NCBI GenBank assembly: GCA_037953745.1
Contig: JBAKBP010007956.1
Span: 1 to 64,000, forward strand
Source of the DNA: Lithodes maja
Taxonomy: Eukaryota > Arthropoda > Malacostraca > Decapoda > Lithodidae
Reading direction: 5' to 3'
DNA: 64,000 bases
The stretch's first letter is position 1; the number at the start of each line of letters is the position of its first letter. Positions 33,490-45,291 of the stretch are shown in pieces. The position numbers and the translations under genes are program-made. Under the pieces are notes generated by a model. That model saw only the letters and a program-made list of their open reading frames with translations, was not told where the DNA came from and did no database searches.

Positions 33490-33852
33490 GGTCTTAATTT
33501 GTTTATTTACTTATATTTTAGTTTCCTCCCTGTACCTCCATCAAGCATAAAAGAACACCCTCTAGACCTTTCTACGAGATAAATTTGTAAATGTTTCGGT
33601 TTACAAATGTGCCGGCTGAAGGCCAGATCCTCTTAAAATTACAGGCTCGCTATCGCTTGCCAGCCAGGAAAGAAAATCAACACCTAAATGCCATGAAAGG
33701 TCCTAATATTGACAAACTAATTGGGTAAAAGGTCTTAAAATCGCCAAACTAGTGGAACGAACGTCTTAATATCTCGGAATGAATAGGGCTAAACTTGAGG
33801 GAGATGGGGGGGGGGGGGGAGAGCCAGAAAAAGCAACCATCCTCCCTTATAA
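33490..33852 (+). mobile_element. Alpha-family element, terminal TTAA sites decayed
   Basis: TTTCCTCCCTGTACCTCCAT, then GCCGGCTGAAGGCC, GGCTCGCTATCGCTTGCCAG, AATCGCCAAACTAGTGG and a poly-G run at 33807-33819, ending CCTCCCTTA. Plus orientation. Confidence 0.78.
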
Positions 33853-33856
33853 TAAA

Positions 33857-34028
33857 GAGAGAGAGTGGGAGTGAGTGAGTGAGTGTGTGTATGTGTGTCA
33901 GTGAGTGAGTGTATACGTGTGTCAGTGACTGACTGTATGTGCGTGTGTGAGAGTGAGTGAGGATATTTGTGTGTGAGTGAGGGAGTGTGTGTGTGTATTA
34001 CGGTTGTGTGTGTGTGTGTGTGTGTACT
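33857..34028. repeat. GTGA/GTGT-rich microsatellite
   Basis: Irregular GAGT, GTGA and GT repeats on the plus strand, ending in a pure (GT)n run. The stretch from 34029 to 34908 holds no recognisable gene. Confidence 0.85.
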
Positions 34029-34912
34029 TTGACATTTTCTACGCGGGTAATAAGTTATCGCATGTGTTTGTACATATTATATTCGGATGTATGAGTTACG
34101 TGTGGCCGTTTGGGTGTTGGTAGGGAGGGTCAGGAAATACAGCATCATATATATTCATGAGCAGACATGAAAGATCTATTATGCAAATGGGTTTGAAATT
34201 AATTGTTTATGCATGCGTGTGAGTTAGGGTCAGGTTCCATAATTACACGTATGACATTGAAAAGTATACAGATTTGTTTGTTTTAGAACATACTTTTGAG
34301 CACAGTAAGTGGCAGTGAATTATTATTCAAATTATGGTTTCAAGAGGTATAGAAACGCCGCTGATGATCTAACTGCCCCTGCCATGTGTGACTTATGTGT
34401 GTGACACTTATGGTACTGTGGCAATATTATGTAGGCATCCCGTGTGTACAAACGTTGTGTGCTTATCAGATGTGTTCGACTTAATAGGTAGGTGTGAGTT
34501 ACATAGATATACAGACTGCACAGACCTTGCGGCCCATACTAAGCAGTCCGAACTTAATATTAACAAAATTTGCTTCTACTAAGTGGAAGGTAAGGCTAGC
34601 AAAGCATAATGGTCTCTCCCCACCCACCACTGAGACATGTGTGTGTGTCGGTTATTATAATACAGCTAGTGTATAGCCTTACACTTTAGCTGTCTGTTTT
34701 CTTGAACATTGTATATTTTCTACCGTGTAGTGACCATACGTTTAAGCCTGATGTTTGTGTTATTTGTGTTCTTATTTTGTATCTGGCTTGTTATAGTGTG
34801 TATAAGTTATAAGTTATATAATTGTATGCGTACGCTCTCTGTTTATTTAGGTATAAACAATAACATCCGTAAAAACAAGTCAAATTCCCTCTTATAAACG
34901 TGGATGGATTAA

Positions 34913-35102
34913 CCCTTACAGTACCGGCGATGTTTCTTTGTTTTTATTTCAGCTGTATTTAGACGATTTAATTTTATTTATTTAGCTACAAGGATTAATT
35001 GAGATATTATGTATCTTTTAACGGGTAGGCATCCTAAGCTGAATAAAACAGTCTATTGGTTGCCAGAATATAATGAAAAGGATGTCACCGGTACTGAATG
35101 GG
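34913..35102. mobile_element. Beta-family foldback (190 bp)
   Basis: TTAA at 34909-34912 and 35103-35106. Outer arms CCCTTACAGTACCGGCGATG and GATGTCACCGGTACTGAATGGG match well; part of one inner arm is missing. Confidence 0.85.
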
Positions 35103-35246
35103 TTAAATTCTATAAGGTTTGCATGTGTTAGTTGTATACACAGAAACACATACTATATAATACTGTAATAGACGTTTACTTAAGGGGGAATGGGCCTATT
35201 TATTTGCTCATTTATGTATCTATTTATTATTTTATTCATTTCCTCC

Positions 35247-37103
35247 TGTGACGCATGTCGAGTATGAGCATGCTGTACAGAACGCCCAGTCAGGCCCCAC
35301 TCTCGCTAGGATCGTCAGGGCAGGAACTTTGGCTGTAGTCTGTGTAGAGTTTCCTAACTTAGTTTATGTGAGCCGTTGTACTATAAGTATTATAAATATG
35401 TATTTTGTTTTCATCTGAGTCAACGAGTTCTATTTTATATCATTAGTTATAAGTATTGTGTGTGGGACTTATATGTAATGATGAGAGGAGAGAGAGAGAG
35501 ATATTACGTAACGGGGACCAGTGAGTGCGCCACGCGGGCAGATAGGCCTAATTCCCTCCTCCCTCCTCCCTTCCTCCCTTTCAGCGCGTGGGAAGTTCTT
35601 TGTCGATCCCAGATTGAGAGAGAATATGACGTCATGATTGCCAGTGGGCGGTCCTTAAGTAGTTTGAGATATGCCGCTAGAGGGCCGAGTATAAAAAGAG
35701 AGGTTCTTGCCACCATTTCTTCAGAACTCATCAGGCAAAGCGACTCCTCATATCCCTTGCAACTATCCATATTCTTCCGACTGATGTGAACTTTCTCTAC
35801 TCTCTGAACAGCCTATCTTCTTCTCTTCTCGTCCCTGTTTAACCTCCATGACCCCTTTGGTGCAGATTTAGTCAGCCAAAGTATTATCGCTTGAGTTCTC
35901 ACGAGATAAGTGCCTGTTAGATAGCCTATTTTTGGAAGGGTTAACTAGAATAGGATTGATTGATGTTTGTTGCACTCGTATATGCATTTCCCTGTGTGCG
36001 ATTATTCATGTTCCTGTTTTCTGCTGGTTTAGGCAATGCTAGACTGGGATAGGGTTTCTGAGTTGTGATTTCCTATGAGTACTAGGTTGCGGTTGAACCA
36101 GTACAATTGCAACGGAGACGTGGAACGCCTAGGTGGTCTTTCTGACTGTGTACCGTGGGAGTTTAGCACTGTGTTGCGAGTGAGGGCTTTTGCCTGTGCC
36201 ACCCAACACTGTGCTATCTCATTTGCTTGACTTTGAGAGGATCGCCAGGAGAGAACCAGATACGAGTGATCTGGATCTCTCAAGAGAGCATCCCGTCAAT
36301 TACCGTAATTTGGCCGCACAGTCTTAAGGACCTCGCTAGGCTACGAGCCGCTTGCTCAGCCATTGTCTCTTAACCTTAGATATCCCAGCTAGACTTTGCT
36401 CGACCAGCAGATACAGCATAGTATTGAAGCTTCTCCTTATGTATATTATTGTTTAAGCACTATTGATTTCATGTGTGGCACGCTTAGCTACTTCAGAGAT
36501 TAGTGGCCCACGAGCACAATCTTAGTAGGCTATTGCCAGTGCATTGTCGGAGTACTTCTTCTTAATGTTTGCCATATCCTATTGCTTATTCTTATAATTC
36601 TTCTTATGTCAATTTAAAGCCTTTAATTACCAGTGAGTTATTCATTAAATTGCTGTTCAAAATCCGATACTTACTTCTTATGAGTATTCGAGAAGCATCT
36701 AACTTATCAGAAGATTCCTTGCTTGATGCTCGAGGACTATTGTTTAACGTAACGTAATAGTGCCGATCCGAAGTAGAGGGTGGAGGACTTCTTAAGTTCT
36801 TAGTTCAAGGGTGGATTACTTCGGCTTCGGCCAACACTATTCTTTAGTGTTGTAGTACTTTCTTCTTTGTTTGATTGTTGACCAGACTAGATAACTCCCG
36901 TCTTGTTATTAGTCTGTTGTGTGAAACGCTAGTACCGAGTTCTTGTATACCCCGTTATAGCAGATAGAACTCTGGAGGGTAGTGGCGTTTTTTGTTCGGC
37001 TGGCAGTACTCTGGGGTTGGGATCGTGTGTTTCCGTTGTGGCAGCGAGCCATACTCGAGTCCTGTGTAAGAGCCCTAGTGTACCCGAGTGCCCGGTCGTA
37101 ACA
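35247..37103 (+). mobile_element. Solo LTR of the Gypsy-1 lineage (1857 bp)
   Basis: Starts TGTGACGCATG and ends GGTCGTAACA, with 4-bp duplication CTCC (35243-35246, 37104-37107). Long patches match the Gypsy-1 LTR, for example the segment around TCTGACTGTGTACC and GGATCTCTCAAGAGAGCA, but others diverge, so it is a sister subfamily. The absence of an internal region indicates LTR-LTR recombination. Confidence 0.88.
35690..35723 (+). promoter_or_regulatory. Candidate core promoter of the solo LTR
   Basis: TATAAAAAG at 35690-35698 and a TCAG initiator-like tetramer at 35721-35724, about 33 bases apart. The spacing is as in arthropod TATA/initiator promoters; activity is not shown. Confidence 0.45.
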
Positions 37104-37402
37104 CTCCCTAGACCTCCACCAAGCTAATAACATTCGGCCAAGGCCCTCCTTCAAGATAATTTTGTACATTATTCGATAGAAAAATTACCCGGCCGAAAGC
37201 AGGTTTCTCTTAATTTACAGGCTCGCGATCGCTCACCATGAAAAAATTGACACCTATATGACAGTCTTAATATCGAGATAGAAATGGGGCGAAAGGTCTT
37301 AAAATCGCCAAACTAATGGGGCAACCGTCTTATAATATGAAAACTAATGGGGCTAAACATGAGGAAGAAGGGGGACCACACAAATGGCCCAGCTCCCCTT
37401 AA

Positions 37403-37952
37403 TAGTCATATAATGCCTATGAACACACCTAGCATATACGATCCAAATGGAAATTAATGTTTACATGTATTCTTTGCAGTGTGTGTATAACTCGTGCAAA
37501 CAAGTGGATGTACCGGTATGTAAGATATTTATGGTACGCTGCATAACTATACAAATTATATAAAGTCTGTACATGCAAGCTGTGTAAGACAATATATGAT
37601 GCGTCCGTACATGTAAGTTAGTTATCCTATACCCGGTTCCAAGTTACTAGGCGAAAACTGTTGAACACTACCCTCCGTAACTCAGAAACGGCTTGAGTAG
37701 TTGCGCTAATATTTCTACCATTTGGGAAGGGACAGCTAGGGAATAGGTGGATACATTCACCGCCCATTTGCTCAAGCCCTATTTTGAGTTACAGAGGTTA
37801 AGGGTCACGATTTCTAGCCTACCTATTTGGCACAGGGTATAGTTATTCTAGATGTATACACATTGACATAATTATCGATAAGAGAGGTAGAGTTGGGTCA
37901 AGGTATTCCCTTGCCTCACCCCAGGTTTACACTGCATAATTAATTATAAATG
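37403..37952. other. Non-coding stretch with a short inverted repeat
   Basis: Arms CCTCCGTAACTCAG...GGCTTGAG (37671-37697) and CTCAAGCC...TGAGTTACAGAGG (37770-37797) form an imperfect hairpin of about 27 bp arms. Nothing else is seen. Confidence 0.6.
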
Positions 37953-37956
37953 TTAA

Positions 37957-38310
37957 GGGGGAAGGGTTTATATATTGGAAGATTTATTCATATAATTATG
38001 TATTATATATTTAGTTTCCTTCCTAGGCTTACTTCAAACTTAATAATAAACATCCCCAAGATCACCCTTCTAAATAATTGTGTACATTTGTCGGAAGGCC
38101 GAAGGCTGGACCCTCCTTCATTACAGGTTCGCTATCACTCGCCATGAAAAAATCGACACCTATACGACACGATAGTTCACAATAATGACAAATAAAATTG
38201 GGCGAAAGGTTTTAAAATCACACAGCTAAAGGGTCGAACTTCTTATGATCTGAAAACTAATGAGGCTAAGCTTGAGGAAGAATGGGGCCATAAAAACCAA
38301 GTACCTCCCC
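37957..38310 (+). mobile_element. Alpha-family element, clean reference copy (354 bp)
   Basis: TTAA at 37953-37956 and 38311-38314; ends GGGGGAAGGG and GTACCTCCCC. It carries the family order: TTTCCTTCCTAGGCTTAC, ATCACCCTTCTAAAT, GGAAGGCCGAAGGC, GGTTCGCTATCACTCGCCA, GACACCTATACGACACGA, GGGCGAAAGGTTTTAAAATC, AATGAGGCTAAGC. No coding capacity. Confidence 0.9.
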
Positions 38311-38314
38311 TTAA

Positions 38315-39040
38315 GGATCTTTCCTTACATATGTGTATACACAGAGCCCGAAACCACTAAGAAAAGGCTCTAATATTTACTTTGAAGATGTAGAATGAGT
38401 GTGATGAGCAGAGGTATGTTTATGAAATGGAGTAATTGAACATCTTGAGCTCCATCTCTTATAATCTACGGTAACTTACAATCAAGTTGAGTTAGGTTTA
38501 GTTGGATTAAGTTAGGACCGTCTTGGTAAACGAAAAGTGACGAGAGAGTATATATGAAATCCTCGTGACTATGGAACATTATTCATAGATACTGTATGTG
38601 GGACGTGTTGTCTCCCCCATAGCGAGCAAATGCTATGGTAATGAGTGTTTCTAAAAGTAAGTGCATTGGGCAACATTCTGAGTTTTGAAAAGTACCGACG
38701 TATATCTAGATATTTTGTTAATTTACACAAAGATTAAATATAATAAGACCGCATGAGTCCGGAACCTACTATGTGATGGTGTCGTGCAGGAGCCACCACT
38801 TAGAGAACCACCCCGGCTGTTACTCTGTCATTTAGGACACTCCAGGGGGGTTTAGTGAAACCTTAGGCTAATCACCTCCCCCCCGACCTAATTTCCATAC
38901 CTCCACTGAATACATGCCACATATATCTGGACAAGTTCACAGATCTACTATTTGTCACAAACATGTTGTGTTGTCCAGCACATAGGGTATAGCCAAATTT
39001 CACCTGGTGATTCATTTAGCGGGCAATGTTGATAAACAAA
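38315..39040. other. Non-coding stretch
   Basis: No gene, repeat family or RNA recognised. Confidence 0.5.
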
Positions 39041-39049
39041 ATAGTATAG

Positions 39050-39133
39050 TACGATTACTATAGAAGATTACTATAGACGATTACTATAGAAGATTACTAT
39101 AGACGATTACTATAGAAGATTACTATAGACGAT
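39050..39133 (+). repeat. 26-bp tandem repeat
   Basis: Alternation of TACTATAGAAGAT and TACTATAGACGAT, a 26-bp unit repeated about three times. Confidence 0.9.
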
Positions 39134-39362
39134 TCAGTCCCAAACTAAGAGTTGGAGGAGGCTGTAGGCACCAGCCGAGAAGGGCGGTACTTCCGGGAAG
39201 TGCTAGATGGCTGATAATGACAGCTGGAACTTCTGTTTCACCACCGGGCCTCCCTTGCTGATCCTTTCCGTGCCTCACCAATATTGAGGGCAAACTCAGA
39301 CTCTCCTCCAAAAAACCTGCTCTGTCTATCCATGCACTATACCGCAAACACATCACTTACTA

Positions 39363-39397
39363 CACTACTTTAAAAAAAAAAAAAAAAAAATATACCG

Positions 39398-39433
<36 letters not shown>

Positions 39434-39478
39434 CAGTATGTATATATACTGTATATATATATATATATATATATACTG

Positions 39479-39527
<49 letters not shown>

Positions 39528-39543
39528 TGTATGTATATATATA

Positions 39544-39577
<34 letters not shown>

Positions 39578-39597
39578 ATCTATCTATCTATCTATAT
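39363..39597. repeat. A-run, compound (TA)n and (CTAT)n microsatellite
   Basis: An 18-base A run is followed by long TATATA stretches interrupted by TACTGTA, then TCTATCTA units. It borders the broken end of Gypsy-2. Confidence 0.95.
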
Positions 39598-39734
39598 GCT
39601 CAGGCCCAATCCCCATTTTGGGGGTAGCCGACTCAAGACAGAGCAAGAACAGGGAAAACACAAAAACAACATAAAACAACAAATAAACTCAGATAAAAAG
39701 CACAAACTCACACACATCCAGGTCACCAGCCTCC

Positions 39735-40995
39735 TCTACTGTCTTGGGACATTTTTCCTTAATGTTCAGCGTTAGATCGGTTCCAGTACATTTGTAAAAC
39801 TGTTCCAGATAGAAAATTTGCTTAATTTCCTCAGCCGACTCTGCGTGCTCGGACCGAAACCAGTTATTACATGCATCTGTTAAGTCCCGTGCGTGCTCCA
39901 TAAAACTGACGTCGCTCTTCTTATTCACGCCACGGAACTTCAATCTATAAGTTTCGGGTTGCAGTTCGTAGGCCCGGAGCACAGCCTCCTTCACCAGTCC
40001 ATACACGACACTCTCGTCCAGTGACAGTGCATCGTAGGCTTTCAACCCCTTACCCACTAGACGTGATGAAACTAATGCTGCCCATTTAACCTCCGGCCAG
40101 TCATACTCACGACACTTCTTTTCGAAACGAGCAAAAAACTCAGTCACTGCTGTCTCATCAAATGCGGGTACTAACTTAATTAAATGCGAAAGGGAGTCTG
40201 TAACCCGGTGCCCACCACCGAGATGACGCCCCGTGGTCTCTACTCTAGACTTCTCGACATCCATTTCAGCCTGGTACCTGGTTGCATCCTGATTGGCTTG
40301 GATTCTAGCAACCTCTATGCGTTCTATACTAGCCTGTTGGATCTGAGTCTCCTGCAGCTTAATCCGTTCTATACTAGCCTGTTGTATCTGAGTCTCCTGC
40401 AGCTTAATCCGTTCTATACTAGCCTGTTGTATCTGAGTCTCCTGCAGCTTAATCCGTTCTATACTAGCCTGTTGACTCTCTCGCAACTTAAGCTTAGCTA
40501 GTTCTAGCTGAAATAACATCTCAGGAGACAGGCCTGGGGGGGAGAGCACAAAATGGGGGATCCACACCGAGACGTGTTTACGGGTAAGCCAGCTTGCCAT
40601 TGAGAACCCTCCTGCTGCATCGTGCTAAGACTCGCTGCCTGAGGGCCCAGCTCAGGGGTAGAGTGGAATGGAGGCTTGGAGGGAACCCCCCAAGACCCCA
40701 CTCCACCCACCGCCCCATCGCCATCACCCAACAAACATGCCACCAAATTCTTCTTGGGCCAACTGTCAGGACAGTCCCGCCCCAAAACCGTGGCTAAACA
40801 GCGAAGACCGTAACAATCAATAGCCTGCAGGCGCTGTTCGGTCAAAGGTGTCTGCAAAAATGCCCGGGCATCCCTCTCTCCACTTATAACACTCCCCTCC
40901 CTAAATATCTGCTGTACTTGCTGGTCACTAGGCTGTACCGTGTTATCCTCCCCCGTAAATGATGAGTCATTAGACATAGTGCTGGTTATACAATT
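39735..40995 (-). pseudogene. Gypsy-2 gag, 3'-truncated and frameshifted
   Basis: Opens with MSNDSSFTGEDN near 40977 (an upstream Met is at 41004). It changes frame near 40520-40560. The coiled-coil region (about 40310-40490) contains three and a half copies of a 15-residue unit, QASIERIKLQETQIQ. The capsid part (FFARFEKKCREYDWPEVKWA, LVGKGLKAYDAL, YRLKFRGV) closely matches Gypsy-1 gag. It stops at TVEEAGDLD; the zinc knuckle is lost. Confidence 0.88.
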
Positions 40996-41230
40996 GCTGT
41001 TCATAAAAAAAAAAAAGTGCTTATTACTAATTGCAGTCTCGACTCACAAAATGTTAAAGATGCTTGAATGACTCTACTCTAAACACCTAACGAAACAATC
41101 TGCAAGTCCACCAATACAATAATGACACAATAAAAATTCCTCCAATATGCAAGAAAATTCTAGCCAGCTCTACTAGGTAGCATAGAATAGTTCTCCAAAA
41201 AACATGTGATAGGATACTACTGAATCTTGT

Positions 41231-41242
41231 GCAAGGTCGCCA
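41231..41242 (-). promoter_or_regulatory. Gypsy-2 primer-binding site
   Basis: TGGCGACCTTGC on the element strand, three bases after the LTR terminus GTAACA. Identical to the sites in Gypsy-1 and Gypsy-3. Confidence 0.75.
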
Positions 41243-41245
41243 TTT

Positions 41246-42954
41246 TGTTACGGCTGGATCGGCAATACATATTCGGGATTCTTGATCGTAGGACAGAAAT
41301 GGCTTAAGTGACAACGACACGCTCGATTCCAGTCCCAAATACTATATGCTCCAGACAACAAAAGCACCAACGCCCTACAGAGTTATCGTCTACGGTAACG
41401 AGGTACCTTAACTCGGCGAAAGTGTACAACAGGGGTAGGCTATGAGGCTAAACTCCCTCAGACATTTATAGGTTACGTTATTACTAAAGAAATGCAATAC
41501 TCAAGAAACTACGTTAATATTAAGCCTCTAATAATGTAGAATAGAAGCAGGCTAAAGGTATGACAGTGAAATGCTAAATGACAAATGTACACGCCTACTT
41601 GAAAGCGCGTGCACTACACTAACTGTCCCCTACTAACATGCACTAGCATGTAGCATACAAGATGTTCATGATCCAGTAGATACCTAATAATACACATGGG
41701 AGGAACATAAATAGTAGTCACTTATTATAATAATGAATCTATACTTGGAATAACTAAAAGGTTGCAGGCAACAGTACTGCGCCGGTAGCCTACTACCGCA
41801 TAGGCTACTTCGCTTCTCTCACTCTGTCTCCCCTCCGAGTCCGTATGCGCCCTACGCAACAGAACTCCGGACACAGCAGCAAAACGACAGTGCAGTTAAT
41901 TGATACATGAAAGTATTAATAGTGTTGTCTTGTGTGTGAGTAATGTGTATTGTAAAGTGTTACATACATATACTTAAAGAGAGCTGCAATGCATAGTAAA
42001 ATAAAGATATATCCCACTCATCATCCCCATGTGTTCTAGCTAGCAGGCCAAGTCACAGGAACAATGAGTCCCAGCACCGAAAGCGAGAACCCAGAAGACT
42101 GTAGAGAACACAAGGACAGATAAATTACGTTACTCTACTATACCGGCACTACGAGCGAGCTGTAGTCTCGGGTGCTACACTCGCTCCTGGCTCGGTATGC
42201 AAATCAAGGCTAAGTCGTCGTCCCTCTACAGACAACTCCTGGGCATGGTCGGACTCTTACACATGGCACCAGTCTAGTCACAAATGGGATGATGAGCGGG
42301 GCATATAACTCGTGAACATGTAGAACGTTCACCAACTATCCTCATCAAGAAGATCGCTGTTCACATTAACCCCTTAAATCTAATACATGTAAATATATGC
42401 TTGTCCTAAGAGTAATACGAGAGGTGAGTGCTGAAACTCCTTTAGGACCTCAAGGGAAGGTTATGCATTTAAATAGAGAGAAGAATGAAATGAGAGTAAT
42501 GTCGTCAGAGAGAAAGAGTGCAACAACGAGAAGTTGGGAGAGAGGGCAAGGGATGTTAGAATCTCAAAGGTTCCAGGCAACCTGGTCATGGAACACGCAG
42601 CCAGCCTCCAGGCTGTGCTGTACGACAACATGGGCCCAGCCCAAGCAGCGTAGGCAGGCAACAATGGACTACCAACCCTGTCGCGCCTAGCTATAAGCGC
42701 AGGGCCGCCAACCAGTCCATACGTCTGGCAACCCCCCCCCCCCCCCCCGGCAGCGTGGCGCGTTGCTACCCTCTTGCTCTGAAGCCTAACTCACTCTCTC
42801 TCTCTGAACTCCCATTGTCTTATCTATCAACTTCTCTATTGATACTACATATTAAATGGAAGGTCTCGACATGGCTTAAAACAAAACCCACCACTGGTTA
42901 TCACATGACGAGACCTTTGCAGAGATAAAAAGAACATAGTTATAAGTTGTCACA
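41246..42954 (-). repeat. Gypsy-2 5' LTR (far boundary inferred)
   Basis: The inner end is TGTTACGGCTGG (plus strand). The outer end is placed at GTCACA 42949-42954, because the other two families begin TGTGAC or TCTGAC and this gives 1709 bp, within the 1.6-1.9 kb range of the others. Alternative GTCACA sites lie at 42052 and near 42278. No second LTR is present to check. Confidence 0.5.
42729..42748 (+). repeat. Poly-C run
   Basis: About 19 consecutive C residues inside the inferred Gypsy-2 LTR. Confidence 0.9.
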
Positions 42955-43029
42955 CTCAATATACATAGCGGCTGACGGTAGCCAGATCACGGGCGGTACA
43001 TTCGAGTACCAAGGAGTACAATCAGGTTG

Positions 43030-43540
43030 CGTTGCAACGCACTGGGTGCGTCACATCCCTCTCACACTTAAACCTAATGATAAGGCCTTTACCTTATAAG
43101 GATTTGCCTTGTGTGGGCCGATCGGCTTTCTGCAGACTCCCATTTTCTTATGTTCTTAAATGGTTTCAAATTAGATGCATTTCGTTTCAGAACAAATATA
43201 GGAAAATAATGGTTTGGTAACAGAGTTCTAGATAGCTGGAATAGGCTACCAAGTGCTATAATGGGATCAAGAACGATAGGGAGCTTCAAGATAAAATTAG
43301 ATAGGCATAAGGACGAGATGGGTTGGGTGTGAGTGGAATCTGCCGGGTGGGGGCCATTCGACGCTCTGTAGACCCCCGTTTTCTGACCTCTGACCGTTCT
43401 TGTGAGGTCGGTCCTCATGCTATTAGTGAGCTGGGCCTATAATTAGGCCTTGTAATTGGGGTTGGGTGTGAGAGGATTCTGCCTTTTGTGGGCCAAACGG
43501 CTTTCTACAGACTCCCATTTTCGTATGTTCATATACCAGA
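43030..43540 (+). mobile_element. LINE-C 3' tails, two pieces in plus orientation
   Basis: A short tail (GGGCCGATCGGCTTTCTGCA, 43110-43150) is followed by a longer piece. The latter encodes, with one stop, the ORF2 C-terminus (NGFKLD, WFGNRVLDSWNRLPSAI, DEMGWV) and ends in the same tail at about 43480-43530. Both are 5'-truncated. Confidence 0.8.
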
Positions 43541-43662
43541 AATATTAGCACTTGTGTGTAGCCTATTGTGCTCAATTTTAACCAGGTCGTTAATTTAATT
43601 TATCCAAATTCCATCCACTTCCGCCAAGGAAACGTAAATTAAAATGTTATTGATGTAAATAT

Positions 43663-45285
43663 TCTGACATACGGAGCCCTGTATGTTAATTTAAGAGTTA
43701 GAATTAGAGTTGAAGGAGTCAAACTACCCAAACGGCGAAGCAGACTAGCGAGCGAACTAGGGAGTGGGAAACCCGCTCGCCCGCATACCAGCAAACAAGC
43801 CTTCACACCTGTGTGTCATAGGGGACCCTGCAAACTACTTCGATGACCCGACGCTATGGCTATGACGTATGATCGACGCCAGGAGCTGTGATTGGACCAG
43901 GCACCTGTTATGCAACTCGAGGAGCTATGATAGGAGCGCGCACCATCACTCGCCTCCTGATTCGTTCCTACACCATCATTGTTTAGTATATAAGACCCGA
44001 GTAGTGGGCATTCAAATCAGTTTAATTTGGAGTTGGGGAAGGTGAACTTGCAGCTGGAGGAAGACGGGGTGAAGTATTATAATGGGATTGTGACTGTCAG
44101 TCAGATTATAATATATGTGTGTGTTAAGTGTGTTCCGTGTAAACACTTACGTTATGTTGGTTAGTGAGATATGTGATTGGGACGTTAACGCTATTATTGT
44201 GTACTTAACTATTTGATTGGGAATTAACGTTAATGCTACTATTTATGTACTTAACTATTTGATTGGGAATTAACGTTAACGCTACTATTTATGTACTTAA
44301 CTATTTGATTGGGAATTAACGTTAACGCTACTATTTATGTACTTAACTATTTGATTGGGAATTAACGTTAACGCTATTATTATGTACTTAACTATTTTAG
44401 TTGACTAACTTGTGGACTAAAGCAACTCTTTAAGTAATTGGGTTATGATGAAAGTAATACTATTGTTCTAGATTAATACTTACGAGTTCTTTCATTTTCT
44501 TTTAGTTAAGCTTACATTGCTTAACGGTGCTTAGTACGGTGATACTATTGTCTCATATTAGTAATATCGCCTTAGACTAACATGGCTGTGTTAATATTAC
44601 TTCTAGTGATTTCCTAAGCTGAAGAAAATTCTTTTAGCTTCAAAATATTATTTTTGCTTTTCATATTATTTGAGTGAGACCTGAATCGAATCTATGAAGC
44701 GATCCTGTAACTTAATTTACTCATACTCAAACCTCAATGTTACGTGGTTAAGAAATACATTTAACTAATTATTAAATATATATCTAACTTTTTATGTGAC
44801 TTTGATATAAATCCTGATGATAATAATAATATAATACTGTTAACGTAAGACAAGAACCAAGAATAATTACATTAAATATAAATAAAAGGACATATAAGAA
44901 AACTATCTATTCATTTCAAAAAGGGTAAGAGACAGAAATATTCTTACTTTAATATTTATCTTTCAAGACTTTTTATAGAATTAATAGTCCTTCTTTAGAT
45001 ATAACTTCTTCGGTTCATAACCATAGCCTACTAAGCTTCGGTTAAATAATAATTCTTTATAAATACTACATGACTTTAATTAGTTTCAGTATTTAGTATA
45101 ATTAAAGAGTATCAGTCAATAAAGGATACTAAGTCCTAAGATCCAAAAGGAAAGGAAGTAACAACAGGAAATAATTTTATTAGATTTTACTTTTGTTTTG
45201 CCTTCAGCTGACTGATACCTTAATATATATCTCTGTGCTATCTAGATTCATCAAGTTAACCACTTGAGGATCAAGATACGTAACA
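43663..45285 (+). repeat. Gypsy-3 5' LTR (1623 bp)
   Basis: Matches 50394-52053 along its length. It contains four copies of a 46-bp tandem unit (ATTTGATTGGGAATTAACGT core, 44202-44398), one fewer than the 3' LTR. Confidence 0.95.
43987..44022 (+). promoter_or_regulatory. Gypsy-3 5' LTR core promoter
   Basis: TATATAAG at 43987-43994 and arthropod initiator TCAGTTT at 44017-44023. The initiator A lies 32 bases downstream of the TATA start. The same pair and spacing are kept in the 3' LTR (50714 and 50744). Confidence 0.65.
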
Positions 45286-45291
45286 GAAGAG

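Larger units (their letters stand above)
35184..37398 (+). mobile_element. Alpha-family element split by a solo LTR
   Basis: TTAA at 35180-35183 and 37399-37402. The left part (35184-35246) and right part (37108-37398) join exactly through the duplicated CTCC in the family motif CCTCCCTAGACCTCC. Without the LTR it is 354 bp, the same length as the clean copy at 37957-38310. Confidence 0.88.
39722..42954 (-). mobile_element. Gypsy-2: truncated Ty3/gypsy element
   Basis: Retains a 5' LTR, primer site and most of gag. It breaks off inside gag at about 39722 next to the microsatellite tract, with no protease, integrase or RT. The gag sequence and primer site place it in the same lineage as Gypsy-1. 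Confidence 0.8.

Noticed and set aside
35376..35789. 137-codon plus frame and its 88-codon antisense partner
   Set aside because: Lies wholly inside the solo LTR around its TATA box; no match to the equivalent part of the Gypsy-1 LTR frame.
39398..39775. Tyr/Ile-repeat protein frames
   Set aside because: Direct translation of (TA)n microsatellite.
42397..42690. 97-codon plus frame
   Set aside because: Inside the inferred Gypsy-2 LTR and antisense to that element; no motif.
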